Shown here: positions 5,298 to 6,856 of the stretch, in pieces | Numbering within the stretch: position 1 is the first letter of the stretch | How the letters are laid out: each line of letters opens with the position of its first letter | Source of the DNA: Desulfuromonadales bacterium | Lineage (GTDB): Bacteria; Desulfobacterota; Desulfuromonadia; Desulfuromonadales; JACZKF01 | Assembly: GCA_014860175.1 (NCBI GenBank) | Contig: JACZKF010000202.1 | Location: 1-6,856 of the forward strand | DNA: 6,856 bases | Direction: 5' to 3' | Program-made: the position numbers and the translations under genes | The notes under the pieces: generated by a model | What the model was told of the DNA's origin: nothing | Databases searched by the model: none | Seen by the model: only the letters and a program-made list of their open reading frames with translations

Positions 5298-5611
5298 ACG
5301 AGAAACCGGGCAAACCGATCTTCGCCACCGAGGCGGCCTGGTGCGACGGCAGCAAGGAACGGCTCTGTCTGCCGAGCGGCACCTGGCGCACCGAGCGGCC
5401 GGTGGTCGAGGTGGCCAAGTGCACTTACTGCGGCCTCTGCTACCTGTTTTGCCCGCCGCAGTGCATCCACCCGGGGGCGGATCACTTCCCCATCGATCTG
5501 GAGTTTTGCAAAGGGTGCGGGATCTGCGCCAAAGAGTGCCCCACCAAGGCGATAACCATGGTTGCCGAAGGAGTCGAAGACGATGACGCAAGCTCTGAAA
5601 AAAGAGATTAA
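5288..5611 (+). CDS. porD: 2-oxoacid:ferredoxin oxidoreductase, delta subunit (two [4Fe-4S])
   Basis: A 107-residue ferredoxin-like subunit starting at ATG 5288 inside the end of the gamma gene (10-bp overlap). A purine stretch GAGGTG at 5276-5281 can serve as ribosome site. After an N-terminal arm with 'GTWRTERPVV' (31-40), typical of PorD, come two cluster motifs: C45-x2-C48-x2-C51-x3-C55-P and C74-x2-C77-x2-C80-x3-C84-P. All eight ligands for two [4Fe-4S] clusters are present, plus an extra C59 right after the first motif. It carries electrons from the TPP cluster site toward external ferredoxin. The C-terminal tail is acidic and hydrophilic ('VEDDDASSEKRD', 96-107) and is encoded partly by DNA shared with the alpha gene, which starts 29 bp before this stop. 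Confidence 0.9.
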   Translation: MAVNEKPGKPIFATEAAWCDGSKERLCLPSGTWRTERPVVEVAKCTYCGLCYLFCPPQCIHPGADHFPIDLEFCKGCGICAKECPTKAITMVAEGVEDDDASSEKRD

Positions 5612-6791
5612 AAAATACAAGGTCCTGACCGGCAACGGGGCCGCGGCCTATGCCGCCCGCCTCTGCCGCCCCGATGTGGTCTCCCTCTATCCGATCACCC
5701 CGCAAAGCGAGGTGATCGAGCAGCTGGAGAATTTTCACGCCAACGGCACCCTGGAGGCGGAGATGATCCGGGTGGAGGGGGAGAACTCGGCCCAGAACGC
5801 CGTCTGCGCCGCCGCCATGGCGGGGGCTCGGGTCTTCACCGCCACCTCCTCCTACGGCCTGGTCTTCATGTACGACGCCATGTTCCAGACCGCCGGCTAC
5901 CGGGCGCCGGTGGTGATGGTCAACGTCAACCGGGAGCCGCCGGGGATCCATGCCGTCTGCTCCGGCCAGCAGGACATGATCGCCACCCGCGACACCGGCT
6001 GGATCCAGCTGATCGCCGAAAGCGGCCAGGAGATCTTCGATCTGGTGATCCAGGCCTATCGCCTGGCCGAGGACGAGGCGGTCCAGCTGCCGGTGATGGT
6101 CAACTACGACGGCTACTATCTCTCCTTCCTCGCCGAGTCGATCGAACTCCCCGAACAGAGTGAGGTCGACCGTTACCTCGCCCCGCTGAAAGAGCAGCCG
6201 CCCCGGCCGACCCTGGTGCCGGGCTCTTCCCTCGGCTGCGGCGCCCACGGGCTGGGGATGGGGTTTGTCGAGCTGCGCCGCAAGCATATGGCGGCCATGG
6301 CCCGCTCCCGGCAGACGTTCGAGGAGATCGACGCTGCCTTCGGCGAGGAGTTCGGTCGCAGCTACGGCGGGCAGATCGAGGAGTATCGCACCGAGGATGC
6401 CGAGATCGTCCTGCTGACCTCGGGGAGCGCCGTAGGCACCGCCCGGACGGTGGTCGATGCCAAGCGGGCCGAAGGGGTCAAAGTCGGTCTGATCAAGCTG
6501 CGGATGTTCCGCCCCTTCCCCATCGAACGCCTGAGCGCCGCCTTGCAGGGTCGCAAGGCGATCGGGGTTCTCGATCGCAGCCTCTGTTTCGGCTGGGACT
6601 GTGGGCCGATCTACATGGAGGTCAAGGCGCTGCTGGCCGACATCGGCAAGGTGCCGCTGCTCAACTTCATCGACGGACTGGCCAACATGGATATCACCAA
6701 GCCGAATATCGAGCGGATGGTGAATGACCTCCAGAGCGCTGCCCAGGGTGAGCCGTTCAATCCGGTCGCCTGGGTCACCATGGGAGAATAG
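5583..6791 (+). CDS. porA: 2-oxoacid:ferredoxin oxidoreductase, alpha subunit
   Basis: A 402-residue PorA-type subunit. I choose ATG 5583, 9 bases after AAGGAG (5568-5573); a TTG at 5562 in frame is a weaker choice that sits before that site. The pyrimidine-binding half opens with 'KVLTGNGAAAYAARL' (13-27), then 'SLYPITPQSEVIEQL' (34-48), 'RVEGENSAQNAVCAAAMAGAR' around 63-83, 'TATSSYGLVFMYDAMF' (86-101), 'VVMVNVNRE' (110-118) and 'RDTGWIQL' (136-143). The central 'FGRSYGGQIEEYR' (257-269) leads into the transketolase C-terminal-like domain with 'VLLTSGSAVGTAR' (276-288) and 'KLRMFRPFPIERL' (305-317). The alpha/beta pair binds TPP and decarboxylates the 2-oxoacid. Where pyruvate enzymes have the substrate-loop 'DHSD'-like text, this one reads 'GIHAVCSGQQDM' (121-132), and it has PITPQSE rather than PITPSS. 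Both suggest a substrate other than plain pyruvate, perhaps an aryl or branched 2-oxoacid (inference). The frame shows no damage. Confidence 0.9.
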   Translation: MTQALKKEIKKYKVLTGNGAAAYAARLCRPDVVSLYPITPQSEVIEQLENFHANGTLEAEMIRVEGENSAQNAVCAAAMAGARVFTATSSYGLVFMYDAMFQTAGYRAPVVMVNVNREPPGIHAVCSGQQDMIATRDTGWIQLIAESGQEIFDLVIQAYRLAEDEAVQLPVMVNYDGYYLSFLAESIELPEQSEVDRYLAPLKEQPPRPTLVPGSSLGCGAHGLGMGFVELRRKHMAAMARSRQTFEEIDAAFGEEFGRSYGGQIEEYRTEDAEIVLLTSGSAVGTARTVVDAKRAEGVKVGLIKLRMFRPFPIERLSAALQGRKAIGVLDRSLCFGWDCGPIYMEVKALLADIGKVPLLNFIDGLANMDITKPNIERMVNDLQSAAQGEPFNPVAWVTMGE

Positions 6792-6800
6792 GGAGCGAAG

Positions 6801-6856
6801 ATGACCACTACCGTGAAAAAACTGCCCAAGGTCACCCAGTACTACCAGAACGAGGA
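6801..6856 (+). CDS. porB: probable 2-oxoacid:ferredoxin oxidoreductase beta subunit, N-terminal fragment
   Basis: An ATG at 6801, 9 bp after the alpha stop and preceded by GGGAGCGAAG, opens a frame that runs off the window after 18 full codons (M-T-T-T-V-K-K-L-P-K and on to Y-Y-Q-N-E). The fragment is too short to show any TPP-binding or cysteine motif. The call rests on position: the gamma-delta-alpha set lacks only beta, the subunit that carries the TPP diphosphate site and one [4Fe-4S] cluster. In the phenylglyoxylate oxidoreductase operon another gene (padH) lies between alpha and beta, so that remains an alternative. Confidence 0.55.
   Translation, partial: MTTTVKKLPKVTQYYQNE

Noticed and set aside
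4620..6287. 555-residue open frame on the minus strand across the oxidoreductase genes
   Set aside because: It lies antisense to three clearly recognisable genes, is rich in R, G, H, P and D as expected from reading GC-rich codons backwards, and shows no family motif.

Overview
The window joins two blocks of very different base composition. Roughly bases 1-520 are extremely GC-rich (line 1-60 is about 78% GC by hand count) with codons ending almost always in G or C, in the style of an alphaproteobacterium or similar. From about 545 onward GC is clearly lower (about 53% over 601-660 and 45% over 661-720). There the genes look like those of an anaerobic Desulfobacterota/Desulfuromonadia-type bacterium; that assignment is inferred from gene content and style, not from a search. 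The change falls inside one open reading frame (432-1343), at the conserved FAD-binding GGGPAG motif. That gene is therefore chimeric, either by real recombination or, quite possibly, by an assembly join through a shared k-mer.

Left block (1-~520): the C-terminal end of an FAD-dependent amine/opine-oxidase-like subunit (HcnC/SoxB type), a small [2Fe-2S] subunit (HcnA type) overlapping it by 4 bp, and the first ~31 residues of what would be the third subunit (HcnB type). Right block: the frame continues as the C-terminal FAD/NAD(P)H half of an Old Yellow Enzyme/2,4-dienoyl-CoA-reductase-like protein, without its TIM-barrel and Fe-S part. A 257-bp gap follows, with an AT-rich palindrome. Then come seven co-directional genes: a TRAP-type solute-binding protein (dctP), butyrate kinase (buk), phosphate butyryltransferase (ptb), and the gamma, delta, alpha and (start only) beta subunits of a 2-oxoacid:ferredoxin oxidoreductase.

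Functional reading (inference): the right block looks like a unit for catabolising a 2-oxoacid or related organic acid. The binding protein captures the substrate in the periplasm. The oxidoreductase converts a 2-oxoacid plus CoA to acyl-CoA, CO2 and reduced ferredoxin. Ptb exchanges CoA for phosphate, and Buk uses the acyl phosphate to make ATP and the free acid. The reverse direction (acid activation and reductive carboxylation) is also possible. The substrate cannot be read from the sequence; branched-chain, short-chain and aryl 2-oxoacids are all candidates. Tight packing (4-, 10- and 29-bp overlaps) supports co-translation within buk-ptb and within gamma-delta-alpha. A strong hairpin separates dctP from buk and may set their relative expression. 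I see no RNA genes, CRISPR arrays or insertion sequences.
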